Source of the DNA: Psoroptes ovis
Lineage: Eukaryota; Arthropoda; Arachnida; Sarcoptiformes; Psoroptidae
DNA length: 64,000 nt
Assembly: GCA_002943765.1 (NCBI GenBank)
Contig: PQWQ01000016.1
Location: 682,001-746,000 of the forward strand
Direction: 5' to 3'
A model generated the notes under the pieces. It saw only the letters and a program-made list of their open reading frames with translations. It made no database searches and was not told the origin of the DNA. A program made the position numbers and the translations under genes. Position 1 is the first letter of the stretch. Every line of letters begins with the position of its first letter. This document shows positions 12,752 through 49,391 of this stretch, in pieces.

Positions 12752-13586
12752 ATGATGGATCATCATCATCATCATTCGGATCATGATGATGATGATAATA
12801 ATGATAATCATAATAATAAAATTCAATCGAATTATATGAATGATAATTGTGATAATTTCAATTGTATCGGTGAAAATACGAATGTTGAAAATGTAAATCA
12901 TAATAATAATAATGATCATGATCATGATGATGAAGATGGAATCATCGGAGATAATCTAGATGATGATGCAACAGCATCATCAACAACAACAACAACATCG
13001 ACAACAACAACAACAACAACGGATCAAGATGATCAACAACAGCTGATGTTAATGTTACAACAACCAAATCAACAATCATTAATTTTCGATGATAATCATG
13101 ATCATAATTCAGCGACCACTGAAGCATCATCTTCATCCGCAGCAATTACGACCAATACGAATAATACGTATAAATTATCTAAATCATCAACTATAACCAC
13201 AACAACAACAACAACGACTACCACAACCACATCATCATCATCCGATACATTAACATTACAATCAATCAATAATAATGATATTGATGATGATGATGATGAA
13301 AATGGTGATAATTTCAATGTTGATCATGATGATCAATCAAAAATCAATTCATCAAATCAATCAAATAATAATAATGTCATATCTCATAATAATCATAAGC
13401 AACAAACATCGGCTCGAAGATGGCCACCATTACAAAAACAACGTTCATATACAGCATCAACAATGACATCATCATCAATATCATCGACGACAACCACAAC
13501 ACGAACAAAAACATATGAAAGTGATTGTAATTCAACAAACATTATTCAACGTTTATTGGATAAAATTGAAAATCTTGAATATGATT
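12752..13586 (+). CDS. IQSEC (siz): IQSEC exon 1: low-complexity N-terminus and start of coiled coil
   Basis: 835 nt encode 278 codons plus one base. It begins MMDHHHHH and is mostly Asp, Asn, His, Thr and Ser runs. The first ordered segment is NIIQRLLDKIENLEYD, the beginning of the coiled coil. The donor is GATT|GTAAGT at 13587. The open frame runs past it to 13660 only by reading into a palindromic element, so intron retention would add about 24 residues and stop. Confidence 0.9.
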
Positions 13587-15065
13587 GTAAGTCATTAATT
13601 TATATTTTAGGCTGTCCGATAAGTTTTTGCCGATTTTCCTATGATTCCCTACGGATATAATCGGCAAAAACTTTTCGAACAACCCAATATATATTATATA
13701 TCATTAATATTATGTTTTTTTCTCGAATTAATTACCGTTGATTTTGATGATAATTAATTTTTCTGTTTTATAAATTTCAATGAATTAATTTGATTGATTG
13801 ATTATTCAATTGTTTTATTGTTTATTTATTTTTCCTCATTTATCTCAATATATATTATACGTACATACATACAACAACCATGTACACACACTGATACATC
13901 AAAATAATTGTAAAGTGAATCGTATAAAACATGAACGAGATTTATTATATGCCGAAAATGAGAGGCTTTGTTTTCAATTACAAATGATCAATGAAGCTGA
14001 TAAACATAATCAAAGGTAAGGTCTATTTATTCATTCATTCAATTTCAATTATTTGCATTCATTTACCTTTGTTGATTAATGTCAATAAATTAATTGTTGA
14101 TTTAAGGAGAAGAAGAAAATGAAAGGAAAAGAATGAATGGATAAAATATTAATGATAAATATCAACATATTTACCATATGTTTATTCATTTCATTTATTT
14201 ATTAATCCATCAAATATGCATATTGTAGTATAGGATTGTCCGAAAAGTTTTTGCCAATCGTATCGTAGGAAAATTATTAGAAAATTGGCAAAAACTTATC
14301 GGACAGCTTGATAGTAAAATAACCACAGTGTTACAAAAAAATTAGAACAAATGTTTTTGAATATTATTATTATTAATTATTCATAATTTAATCATTATAT
14401 ATTTAATCAATCGTTTTTTTTGCCTCTTTCAATAATTGAAAAAATATTAATAATTTTACTTAAATGAATATTAAATTGATTAATTGATTTTAATTATTTC
14501 AATTATTTCAAATTTCTATTTTTTTGGGCTCAAATTCCCTAAATAAATAAATATAATATACAGGTCAAATGCAATCAAACAACAAATGCAAAGAGAAAAA
14601 TTAACATTTCGAAAACTATCATGTGATTATCATATGTTGAATGTTAATAATTATTTGAATAATAATGTTTTGAATAAAATGAATAACCATAATAAAATTG
14701 GTAATAATAATACTAGTATTTTGAATAATTATCAACAATCATTACAAAATATACGTAACAATAATGGTATTGTCAGTAATAATAATAATAATAATGGTGA
14801 AGATAATGTCCATAATAATAATAATGAAAAACAAACCAAATCATCAACGACAACATTAATAAATGAATGTAAATGTATGAATACATATGGTCAATCACCA
14901 TATAATCGTATGCCAGTGATAACATGTGGTGATCAATCAGTATGGTAAGAGTATATATGAATTGTTTCAAATATTTTTAATATTTCAATTTTTGTTCCCT
15001 TTTTCTTTGACCAGTAACCTAACGAATCAAATAACAAACAATGAACTAGTCATAAATAATTCTGT

Positions 15066-15097
<32 letters not shown>

Positions 15098-18000
15098 ATC
15101 ATTCGAATGCTTTGAATATGAATAATAGAAATGGTGAACATAATGGTGGTGATAATAATGGCGATGATGGTGATTATGATTATGATGATGATCAAACAAT
15201 ATTGGCCATTTCATCAACATCAACAACAACATCATCGATGAATGTTGATAAATTAATGAATTTAAATTATTCTCAACAACAACAACAACAACTTCAACAT
15301 CAACAACAACAACAAAGATATTTATATGAACAACAACAATCGTGTAATAAAAATTTAAATGAATCAAATTTAATTCGGACAACACGTTTAACAGGTGGTA
15401 GCCAAACATCGTTGTCATCAGCTGCAAATATCAATTTGAATAGTATTAATAGTAATAGTAATATTGTTACGAACAGTAATGATATGACATCGTCATATGA
15501 AATATCACAACAATTATTGGAGAAAAAAGTATCAGCATTGGAACGTAAATATGGTGGCCTATGTGCTCGGGAAGCTGCGATCAAAATTCAGCGATCATAT
15601 CGTTCATATCGTTTGCAGAAACGTTTCACGTTGTTAGCGATTCAAGCGATCAATTTTCAACAACAGCAACAGCAGCAGCAGCAACAACAAAATCGACAAC
15701 AACAAATCGATATTAACAATATCAATGATAATAACAATATTATGAATATGAATGAATCTAATCGATTAAATAATCGAAGATTATCACAAACAAAACAATC
15801 GGAAAATCGTATCATTTCGAATGATGATAATCATTCATCATCTGCTGCATCATCATCATCATTATTATCAAAAAGATCAAGTGTTTGTAATGATGATTGT
15901 AAACAACAGCGGCCACCATCAATCATTTATAGTCCATCATCGATTGATCATAATAATGGTATGATTATAGTCAATAATAATATGAATAATCGAAAAATTC
16001 AAAAACATTCATCATTAAAATTGAGTTTACAACAAGATACACTGCAACAACAACAGCAGCAACGACAAATTAAAAAGAAACAATCATCATTTTCATCAAT
16101 ATCATCGAATGGTTCGATTGCATCGACAGTATCGACATCATCAGCATCTTCAGCATCATCTGTTGGCACATCAATGTCGGCAGCATCATCTGTATCTTTG
16201 CAAGCTATATCATCATTATCGACAACATCTAGTTCAGCAATGTTACAATCACAATCCGAACGATCTACATCGTTGTCACAGCAATCAAAACATCAATCAT
16301 TACATACGAAAATGTTATCCATGCCAATGGTTGATCATCAACATCGGCATCAACAGCAACAACAACAACAGCAGCAGCAGCAATATATTTATACACATCA
16401 GGTTAATCATCATCATCCGGTTGGTGTAGCTACAACTCATCCTCATACTCATCATCATCAACATCAATATCACCAACAGCAACAGCAACAACAACAACAA
16501 ATCGTTGCGAATCAAATATCATCAATCGATGCGACTTGTCAATTACAACAACAACAATATAAATCAAACCTTTCAAATTCAGTGAAAATGTCCAACAATA
16601 ATAGCAATATGATGATAATGAAACAATCAAGCACACAATCACAATCATCAATCGATGGTGATACGAATCGTTGTCAACAATTACGAACATTTACATCGCA
16701 ACAACAATCGCAGCAGCAGCAGCAACCGCAACAGCCTTTTAGACAACCAACAGTTGTATTGTCGAATAATGTTCAACTGATTAATGCAAATAGTATTAAT
16801 AATTCATCGATATCATCATCGGATTCGTTATTACATACTGGTCAACATCATCATTTCAATCATCATACGGATAATACATTAATTAAACATACGTCGAATG
16901 ATAATTCAGATATTTATCGTAAACGATTGTATCGTGTTGGCCTGAATCTATTCAATAAAACCCCTTCGGAACGTGGTATACGTTTTTTAATTCATCATAA
17001 TTTTATTGAACAATTCCCGACGATTGAAGAACAAGCTAAAGCTGTTGCTATTTTTTTATTAACACGTAAAGGTGTTTCCAAACAAATGATTGGTGAATAT
17101 TTAGCTGATAATAATGAATTTAATAAAGCTGTATTGAAAGCATTTGTTTCGGAAATTAATCTAACTGGATTGATTGTTGATGAAGCATTACGTTCATTTC
17201 AAATGAATTTTCGTTTTCCAGGTATTTTGTTTCGAAATTGATTTGTTCATATCAATTTCATTGATTCATTTAATTTGTTTGCCACAGGTGAAGCACAAAA
17301 AATTGAACGTTTAGTCGAATCATTTGCTGATCGTTATAAAGAATGTAACCCGAACGATGTCCTATCAAGAGATTCAATATTTATTCTAGCATTTGCAATC
17401 ATTATGTTGAATACTGATCTACATAAACCTACCAATATTAAATATCGTATGACACAAGAACAATGGTTAAACAATTTGAAAGGTGTATTCAGTGAAGGTG
17501 ATCTTTCACCACAATTTTTGCTTAGTGTTTATAAACGAATTAAAAAACAAGAATTACAAACAGGTACTGATCATGTTACACAAGTTCTTAAAGTACAATC
17601 AAGTAAGTCATTTGTGTAATTTGTTTTAAAATTTTTTAATTAATTATTTTTATTGATATATTTAGCAATAATCGGAAAAGATGTGCCAAATTTAAGCCTT
17701 CCTCATCGACGTTTAGTTTGTTATTGTCGCTTGTATGAAATACGTGATGTAAATCGTAAAGAAAAAGTTGGCCAACATCAACGAGATGTATTTCTATTCA
17801 ATGATTTGCTTTTGATAACAAAAACAACAAATCGTTCACGTAATAATCAAATGGCTGAATATCAATATCGTTCACATACATCGCTGGATGGATTACAAGT
17901 TACAATGTTTGCTCAAGGTTTTTATGCACATGGTCTTCGTATTAGTCGACGTGTTGATCAAAAATGTATAGCATTATTTAATGCTCGAAATGAGTTGGAT

Positions 18001-18255
18001 CAAAAACGTTTTGTTGAAGATTTACGTGAATCAATAGCCGAAATGGATGAAATGGAACAGATACGTATCACTAAATCTAGTTCACTTGTACATTTAAATG
18101 ATTTTATGTTGACAACGACACCAGCAACAGCAACGAATCAATGTAATAACAATAATAATAACAAGCAGCAGCAGCTACAACATCAACAACAATCAATACA
18201 ATCAACAGCAAACATGTATAATACAAATCCGACAGCTAATGGTGTCCATACATAA
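12752..18255 (+). CDS. IQSEC (siz): IQSEC/schizo-type Arf guanine-nucleotide exchange factor, six exons
   Basis: Joined exons 12752-13586, 13916-14015, 14564-14944, 15015-17221, 17288-17602 and 17666-18255 give 4428 nt, a 1475-residue protein. Seen in order: Asp/His/Asn/Thr-rich N-terminus; coiled coil around residues 265-312 (LLDKIENLEYDLNRIKHERD); an IQ motif near 626-645 (AAIKIQRSYRSYRLQKRF); long poly-Gln/Asn/Ser linker; Sec7 domain about 1072-1265 with the glutamic finger in FPGEAQKI (E1176) and the second signature MLNTDLH (1214-1220); PH domain about 1290-1410 (LPHRRLVCYCRLYEI, DVFLFNDLLLITK). This order is diagnostic of the IQSEC/BRAG family (Drosophila schizo/loner), which loads GTP on Arf GTPases, mainly Arf6, at membranes and synapses; the IQ motif binds calmodulin in family members. 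The start is the first of two adjacent ATGs; an in-frame TGA lies at 12725-12727. Low-complexity linkers are longer than in vertebrate orthologues. No clear C-terminal PDZ ligand is visible (the protein ends GVHT). Family is certain; the N-terminus could change if an upstream exon is used. Confidence 0.94.
13607..13687. mobile_element. MITE sub-type A inside IQSEC intron 1
   Basis: TTAGGCTGTCCGATAAGTTT to AACTTTTCGAACAACCCAA, 81 bp, beginning 20 bp after the exon 1 donor. The intron is 329 nt, so a quarter of it is this hairpin. Confidence 0.85.
13916..14015 (+). CDS. IQSEC (siz): IQSEC exon 2: coiled coil
   Basis: 100 nt between acceptor TGTAAAG| and donor CAAAG|GTAAGG. It continues the heptad pattern with NRIKHERDLLYAENERL. 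The first two bases complete the Leu codon split from exon 1 and the last two (AG) begin an Arg codon. The joined sequence is an uninterrupted amphipathic helix, which supports both junctions. Confidence 0.88.
14231..14312. mobile_element. MITE sub-type A inside IQSEC intron 2
   Basis: TAGGATTGTCCGAAAAGTTT to AACTTATCGGACAGCTTGAT. Arms remain complementary over the GCCAATC/AATTGGC part; the termini are degraded. Confidence 0.82.
14564..14944 (+). CDS. IQSEC (siz): IQSEC exon 3: Asn-rich linker
   Basis: 381 nt between acceptor ATATACAG| and donor GTATG|GTAAGA. It starts RSNAIKQQMQREKLTFRKL, finishing the helical segment, and then becomes Asn-rich. Ends in phase 2 (TG), completed by the T of exon 4 to Cys. 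No domain is recognised in the Asn-rich part. Confidence 0.87.
15015..17221 (+). CDS. IQSEC (siz): IQSEC exon 4: IQ motif, poly-Q linker and first half of Sec7
   Basis: 2207 nt between acceptor TTTGACCAG| and donor CCAG|GTATTT. It carries the IQ motif at about 15571-15630, repeated CAA/CAG-coded Gln tracts (for example 15655-15690, 16350-16381, 16476-16500), Ser-rich stretches, and from about 16909 the Sec7 N-half (IYRKRLYRVGLNLFNKTP, then FLLTRKGVSKQMIGEYL). The exon ends inside the catalytic signature: the donor splits the Gly codon just before the glutamic-finger Glu. Confidence 0.93.
17288..17602 (+). CDS. IQSEC (siz): IQSEC exon 5: second half of Sec7 catalytic domain
   Basis: 315 nt after a 66-nt intron; acceptor TTTGCCACAG|, donor ATCAA|GTAAGT. 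It begins with GEAQKIERLVESFADRY, holding the catalytic Glu that displaces the Arf-bound Mg2+/GDP phosphate in Sec7 proteins, and continues with FAIIMLNTDLHKP, the hydrophobic-groove motif. The match to the Sec7 family is essentially full length. Confidence 0.95.
17666..18255 (+). CDS. IQSEC (siz): IQSEC exon 6: PH domain and C-terminus
   Basis: 590 nt after a 63-nt intron; acceptor GATATATTTAG|. It encodes the PH domain characteristic of IQSEC proteins, with LPHRRLVCYCRLYEI, RDVFLFNDLLLITK and the C-terminal helix DQKRFVEDLRESIAEM. It then has a short Asn/Gln tail and stops TAA at 18253. The tail is much shorter than in vertebrate IQSEC1-3. Confidence 0.94.
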
Positions 18256-18970
18256 ATACCAATACCAGAAAATGATTAAATATCCGAAAACCAAACGGGA
18301 TAATCCCGCCACAAACATTCCCCACGCAAAAGCTCACCATTGATCAAACATTGTACAGAATAATCAAAATCAAATATGAGAAAATTCTTCCAATTAATCA
18401 AAAATTCAAATCAAATCGAAATAATTCAATAAATTATTATTAGTCATTGATTGATCTCAAATAAATAAATTATATTCATCAAATATTCAGATTCCAATCA
18501 CATAATAATTAATTTCAAAATTTTAAAATTAAAACAAAACAAAAACACATGAATTGTGTCCACTATTTGTGAATGTTTTCAAAATTGAAAAATTGTCAAA
18601 ATTTGAAAATTTGAAAAATTGAACTTGAAATTTCAAAAATTGTCAAAAACATAACCCCCAAAGGCAAACACTTGTCGTCTCACATTCATCAAATATTAGA
18701 TTATTAATCATTGTTCAATGAGAGAGAGTTGAAAATTTAAATTTTTTTTATATTGGCAAATAATATATGAAGACACACTAATACACACATACACAAAGAC
18801 CAACACCTCAACACCAAGAAACAACCACGAAAACATAAATTATTTAATTGAAAAAAAATGTTAATTAATTAATTTTGGAAACCTTTCTGTGATCAAATGA
18901 AATAATATTAAATAATAAAATATTAAAATAAAATAAAATAAAATAAATGTTTTTATTCAAATTTGAAAGG
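18256..18970 (+). other. Probable 3' untranslated region of the IQSEC gene
   Basis: Non-coding AT-rich sequence follows the TAA. AATAAA hexamers occur at 18428-18433, 18460-18465 and in the AAAATA-rich run around 18895-18950; any could serve as the poly(A) signal. The cleavage site cannot be fixed from sequence alone. Confidence 0.5.
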
Positions 18971-19075
18971 CCAAAGTCTTATTCATTTGTCCAGCCACAA
19001 CAAATCGCCTGGCTTTGAAAATTCAAATTGTAAAAAGATTGCGGCAAACTATGACCCCTTTTCAAAAATTTTACA

Positions 19076-19147
19076 ATGGCCACCACCACCACCACCAACA
19101 GACCGTATCGCCTTCTATTGTTCGTGAATCGAAAAAGCCATTGTGGG
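19076..19147 (+). other. Orphan exon-like segment with consensus donor
   Basis: An ATG in good context (ACAATGGCC) opens 24 codons (MATTTTTNRPYRLLLFVNRK...) that end at GGG|GTAAGTG. The surrounding 18980-19150 is richer in G+C than its flanks. No acceptor-linked continuation was found on this strand, and the region lies between two convergent genes. It may be a 3' alternative exon, a non-coding transcript, or chance. Confidence 0.2.
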
Positions 19148-19149
19148 GT

Positions 19150-21066
19150 AAGTGAATCAAACACAGAAAATTGAAATTTTGAAATTTTGAAATTATGATT
19201 TAAAATTAATGAATTTTTATTCATTTTTTTAAAAATTATTATTATTTGAATTAATGAATGAATATGAATGAATAAATGAATGAATGAATGAGGAATATAC
19301 ATTATTTTACTCTTTGATTTGATTTTTTTTTCATCCGTTTTTTTAAATAATGAAAATACATTAATTGATAATAATATGAATAATAATTATAATAATGAAT
19401 AATCAATAATGATGAAAGAAATTTTCAATATTCAAAACTATGTACAGAGTACATAGTTTGTAATATATTTGTATATGTTTGTGTGTATGTATTATTGGTG
19501 TATTATTATTATTATTATTATGTAAGTAATTAAACAATTAATATAATAATGATTGATCAATGATTATGAAAAGAATTCAGGAAAAAAAATGTCATCAATG
19601 AGAATCATCAATATGTATCAATGTATGTATGTTTGAATGTTTAAATTTCAAAAACAATAATTATTTCAATTTCAATTATTTGTTTACTATCAGTGTAAAT
19701 CTGTGTGTGTGTGCTGGTGTGATATATATGTTGCAAGATTGAAATCTGATTCTATTGATGATACTGTGATGATGATGATAGATGAGATTATAGATTCGAT
19801 GAATATGAATGATTGATAATTTTAATTATTATTCGTAGTAATTAATGAATTAATGAATTAATGAATGAATTAATCAATTAATTAATAAAACAAACAAACG
19901 AATAGATGGAAACAAACAAACATATAAACCACAAATAATGATAATAATAATATTAAATTGTCCGGAAAGTTTTTGTCGATTTACTAATTGAAAATCATGT
20001 GAAAATCGGCAAGAACTTTTCGGACAACCCAATGATAATAATAATGATTTTTATGTGTGAAGATAAAAAAAAGGAATAATTCAATTTGAATTCATTGAAT
20101 AGAAAGGATTTTGAACAAATAAAACAAACGAATCGGTTTTTGAATCTAATTGATCTAAAATTACACTGATGGATTGATTTGATTTTTTCAAAAAAAAAAA
20201 ATTGAAATATTAATCAATGATTGATTAAATATAATTCATAAATTCAATGAATGAATGTGTAATACATAACATGATTTATATCGATAATTATTTATTATTT
20301 AAATGAATTGAATTAATGAATTGAATTAATGAATGAATGAATGAATTGAATTGAATCAAAAGAGTATTAAAATAAAACAATTTGATTAGTAGTATTGATC
20401 GACCTGTCAAATTTAAATTTTTTCATTTTTTGTTTGGTCCTAAAATGATTTTTTTTGTTTAGTGAGAATTATTAATCTAAGATGTATTGATATATTGATA
20501 ATTTATTATTATCAACATTTTGAAATGATGATTGGATGGTATAATTATACAAATTTGATGATGATGATTATTATTATTATTATTTGAAATTGTTGGCACA
20601 CATTCAATCGATGTTTTCAATGTTTATATATGTTTATTTTTTCAATCGTATTATTATTTATTTCAGCTAAGAATCGACTACATTAGATGGCAGTCTATAA
20701 CCTTCTTTTATAAAGCCATCAATACATACAAATTTCTTTTATTATTTATAAAGAAATCAATATAAACTTTTTGTCCGTTAAGGAATCATTAATTTGAATT
20801 CACTATGAACTATGATGATTTCAAACAAATGCTGATTTAATTGTCATGTTGAGTTGTTGAGTATATGCCAGTCAACGTGTGTGTGTGTGGGGGTGTTTGT
20901 GTATGTATTTTATACTGTATTTATATAAATTTATATGTGCAAATTATTTTGTGTTGTTATTGTTGTTGTTATAAATTGATATGAATAATTATTATTGATA
21001 AATATTATTGTTGTCATCATTGTTATTGTTATTATTATTATTATTTATATAATGTTGATTTAATTG
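19150..21066. other. Intergenic tail-to-tail interval, including the GATA gene 3' UTR
   Basis: No coding sequence is seen. On the minus strand the first kilobase beyond the GATA stop (21066 downward) is its likely 3' UTR; AATAAA on that strand occurs for example at 20633-20638 and 20657-20662. The rest is (ATT)n/(GAATGAAT)n simple sequence plus one palindromic element at 19953-20032. Confidence 0.5.
19953..20032. mobile_element. Palindromic MITE, sub-type A, 80 bp
   Basis: TTAAATTGTCCGGAAAGTTT to AACTTTTCGGACAACCCAA, in the interval between the two convergent genes. The centre has drifted (ACTAATTGAAAATCATG). Confidence 0.85.
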
Positions 21067-46050
<24,984 letters not shown>

Positions 46051-46634
46051 TCAGATTATGTCAATCATTGATCTGTGATTGTTGTCGATCGAATAGTTTG
46101 ATAATTTGATGTTCAGATGATTTTGATTAATCAAAATTCAGTGATTAATTTTTTTTTTTGGCACAAATCAAAATATTTAGACGTCCAGCGTTCACAAATT
46201 CGAGAAGATTATAGTTTTTTGATTAATCAATCGAAATCGTTGATTGGATTTCAGAAATTTGTCGATTGTCGTATTGGTTGGTCCACACAATGGTCGATGA
46301 TTGTTTGATTTAGATTTGATTGTCCAAAATGATTTGAATCCAAATTCAATCGCATAAGATGAAATGAGAAAACATTGAGAGAAGAATAATTAGTAAAATT
46401 TAACAGGGTATTCGAAAGGTATTCAAAGAGGTATCAAGGGTATTTCGAAAGGCATCGAAAATACCTCGAATTGATATGCAAAAATTTATTTATTTATTTT
46501 TCAAAACTTGGTCAAAATTCAACAATCTTTTTTCAATGGTAAATACATCCGTATTCACACATCGAAACTCACACTACTGACACATAAATCACAAACCAAA
46601 TCACACATATACTAATGATTGGTGCATATTCACC

Positions 46635-46656
46635 AAAAAAAAAAAAAAAAAAAAAA
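46635..46656. repeat. Poly-A run, 22 bases
   Basis: Uninterrupted A run between the GATA ATG and its candidate upstream exon. On the transcript strand it is a T run, which could contribute polypyrimidine but has no AG close downstream. Confidence 0.93.
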
Positions 46657-47122
46657 TCATTTACCCAAAATCATCTTCAAATCATATATTCACTTTGATT
46701 ATCATTTATTTTTTGGTTTTCAACTTGTTTATCTTTGATTATTTTTATATTTTCTATTCAAATTTTCATTTTTTTTTCTGATTAATTCATGAGTTTTGTG
46801 AATGTTTTGGTTTTGTTTTTTTTGTTGTTGTTTTGTTTCTAAGATAAATTCAAATGCCAAAAGATTGGCGAGAAATTGACACACATATATAAGCCATACG
46901 CACACACAAACATATATGGCTTATCATTTTGATAAAAATTTTTATGAAAATGAATTTTTTTTTTGCTTCGTACAAATCGCTGATATGAATACGAGCGAAA
47001 TGAATGGCTGAGAAAATAATTTCGAAAATTTTCTGGCCAAAATTTGCGCCGGATTTACCTCAGATCAAACGACCCTGTCTGGGGCCATAAAATAAGTTTT
47101 TTTCGCGATTGAATTTACTTAC

Positions 47123-47223
47123 ACTGATTCTGCCCTGGTCGTTGCGAATGATTGATGCGATTTGAATCTGAATCGCCGATGCGGCAACTTGAAGTTGCCG
47201 CACAAGTTATTCAAATTATCCAT
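47123..47223 (-). CDS. grn: Candidate alternative 5' coding or leader exon of the GATA gene
   Basis: In a conspicuously GC-richer island, ATG at 47223 opens 33 codons (MDNLNNLCGNFKLPHRRF...) and ends TCAGT|GTAAGT. Its phase (two bases carried over) fits exactly the acceptor TTTTTTCAAG| at 45902, giving ...RAES-V-PNTSCLSGS and a 1056-residue protein. A second donor GATCTGAG|GTAAAT exists at 47058. The 23-bp perfect hairpin at 47180-47202 inside it would be unusual in coding sequence and could mean that it is a structured 5' leader. An in-frame ATG also lies at 47280. Confidence 0.4.
47180..47202 (-). promoter_or_regulatory. GC-rich perfect hairpin in the candidate GATA leader exon
   Basis: TGCGGCAACTT, one central base, then AAGTTGCCGCA: 11-bp perfect arms, far more GC-rich than any other palindrome noticed here. 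It lies about 20 nt downstream of ATG 47223 on the transcript strand. It could be a translational or splicing control structure, or a DNA-level dyad site. Function unknown. Confidence 0.45.
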
Positions 47224-47499
47224 AAAAAAAAATATCAAAATATCAAAACGCAAACAAACACATTTGTTGTCATAACACATTTAACATTGATATTGAAAAT
47301 TTGATTTCAACCAAAAAAAAAAAAAAAAATGATTTTTCAAATCGAATGATGATTTAAAAATCAATTGATCGATTCGATTTGATCGATTTTCAATCAATTG
47401 ATACTTGAAAAATTATTTATTTTTAAAAAAATAAAATAATTTTCAATTGATCAGTGTGTATTGGTATGTGTTTGTACGTACAAAACCATATAAGATATA

Positions 47500-47521
47500 T
47501 GTGTGTGTGTGTGTGTGTGTG
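47500..47521. repeat. (GT)n microsatellite
   Basis: About 11 GT units roughly 0.3 kb upstream of the candidate GATA leader exon. Confidence 0.9.
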
Positions 47522-47981
47522 CACAAGAAATCAAGTCAAGGACAATAAGGTTTGTTGTGTGTGTGATTATTTTTAGGATTTTGATTATCCTTTATCATCT
47601 TAGATCATTTCTTATTTAAAAAAAAAAATTTCGAATAACACAAAGACTGTGTGAAATCCAGTGGCTTCACAAGCTTTTTTTTTCTCGATGCAATCATTGC
47701 ATGAATTGATCAATTGATTGATTGATTGATCAACTGGTGATCAATGAATGATGATTATCAACGATGTTGATCGAAAAACATAAACACTAAAAACCAAAAA
47801 TAAATTGTAATTTGATACCAAAGATGCAATGGCAGAAATTTTCAAAGATAAAATAATTTTATCATTGAAATTGAATATTTCAGAAAAAATGAAAAATAAG
47901 ATATTTGACAACCACACACAAATCAATAACTCACAAGATGCTTGATAATTCATTAGATATTTTGTTTGGATTGATTTTTGC

Positions 47982-47983
<2 letters not shown>

Positions 47984-48015
<32 letters not shown>
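47984..48015. repeat. Poly-T run, 32 bases
   Basis: Uninterrupted T32. It explains the poly-Lys frames on the opposite strand. Confidence 0.95.
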
Positions 48016-48016
<1 letters not shown>

Positions 48017-49337
48017 AAGCAATTTTGTGGGTCACAGACGATGCGATGAGCACAAGTAGTTGATGGTGAAAAGGTTTGAAAGGGTTAAAAGGTTGAATTC
48101 TTGAAATTTTCACTGAATTATCACTGAATTTTCACTTGAATATCGTGGATATCACTTCAAATAATTTCACTCGCTACACAATTCAAAGATTTGAACATGA
48201 TTTGAGATTGTTTCATTATTTTTTTGAAATGAATGAAATAATTTTGATTTTTGTTAGATTTCGCATTTTCATGTTTATCGAAGGTACAACCTCTCTTTGG
48301 CTCTCTCCATTCACTCATTCATTCATTCATTCAATCACTAATCATTTATAACTGACAGTTAGTTCATTCATTCATTCAATTGATTCAGACAATTCAGTCA
48401 GTCAGTCAGTCAGTTTCCTATTATTTTTACTTAACTTTACTCAAACAGACACATGAAAATATATGCGAAAAAACACGCACCAAAAACACCAAGCACAAAA
48501 TACAGATATACACACAGATTCAAGTACCCTTGATGTGCGTGTTAAGGTCCTGTGCTACGATTCATTCATTTCCAATATTGCACCCAAACCATAGATGAAA
48601 CAAGCAACAACAATCGTGGGCTGTTACCATTTTTAGCCTTTTTGTGTGAAAAAAATATATTTTCCAAATAATACAAGAGTAAAACACGCGATTTTCCAAG
48701 AGGGCTTTTGGTTTGGTTTTGATCTCAATTCAATCATTGATAGTTGAATACAACACCATCAAAATATTTTCAAGCTTGTCATAAATGTATATTCAAGTAC
48801 ATAATGTTTAATGTCAAATGTATCAATTGTTTCAAATAATAATAAATAGATGAATAAATACCTTAAGTTCAATGACAAATAACAATAAATGAAGATAAGA
48901 TCAATTTCAATTTCAATTTCATTCAATTTCATTGTTATTTTAATATTTATTTTATTATTATTATTATTATTATTATGTTGCATAGGTGATATCCATTAGT
49001 GACAAATGAATATTTATTTTTTGAACAATTTGAATCAATTTTGAATCGAAATTGATTCAAATTGACTGAAATTTTTGAATTGAAATTCAATAGAAATTGA
49101 ATTGAATACATTTCAATTGTTTGATTGCCATTTTATTGCTGCTGCTGCTGCTATTATTATTACTAAGGATCATTTGTCCTATGAATGAAATGAATGATTG
49201 AATGGAAAAATATATCAATTGAAAATGACTGTGAAAAGTAATGAATGGAATTGAATTGAATTGAATAATAGTCGATATACACAGTAGTAGACACTGAGAT
49301 GAAAAAACCGTTTATTTATTTTATATTTTGTATTTTG

Positions 49338-49391
49338 TATTCATTCATTCATTCATTCATTCATTCATTCATTCATTCATTCATTCATTCA
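49338..49391. repeat. (ATTC)n, longest array in the window
   Basis: About 13 perfect ATTC units; likely polymorphic in length. Confidence 0.94.

Noticed and set aside
12942..13317. Minus-strand Leu/Val/Asp-rich frames within IQSEC exon 1
   Set aside because: Reverse readings of Thr/Ser/Asp codon repeats in a gene whose forward frame joins perfectly to known domains.
12752..18255. Slime-mould origin (Dictyostelium-like poly-N/poly-Q coding)
   Set aside because: A two-finger GATA1/2/3 protein and a coiled-coil/IQ/Sec7/PH Arf GEF are animal gene types.
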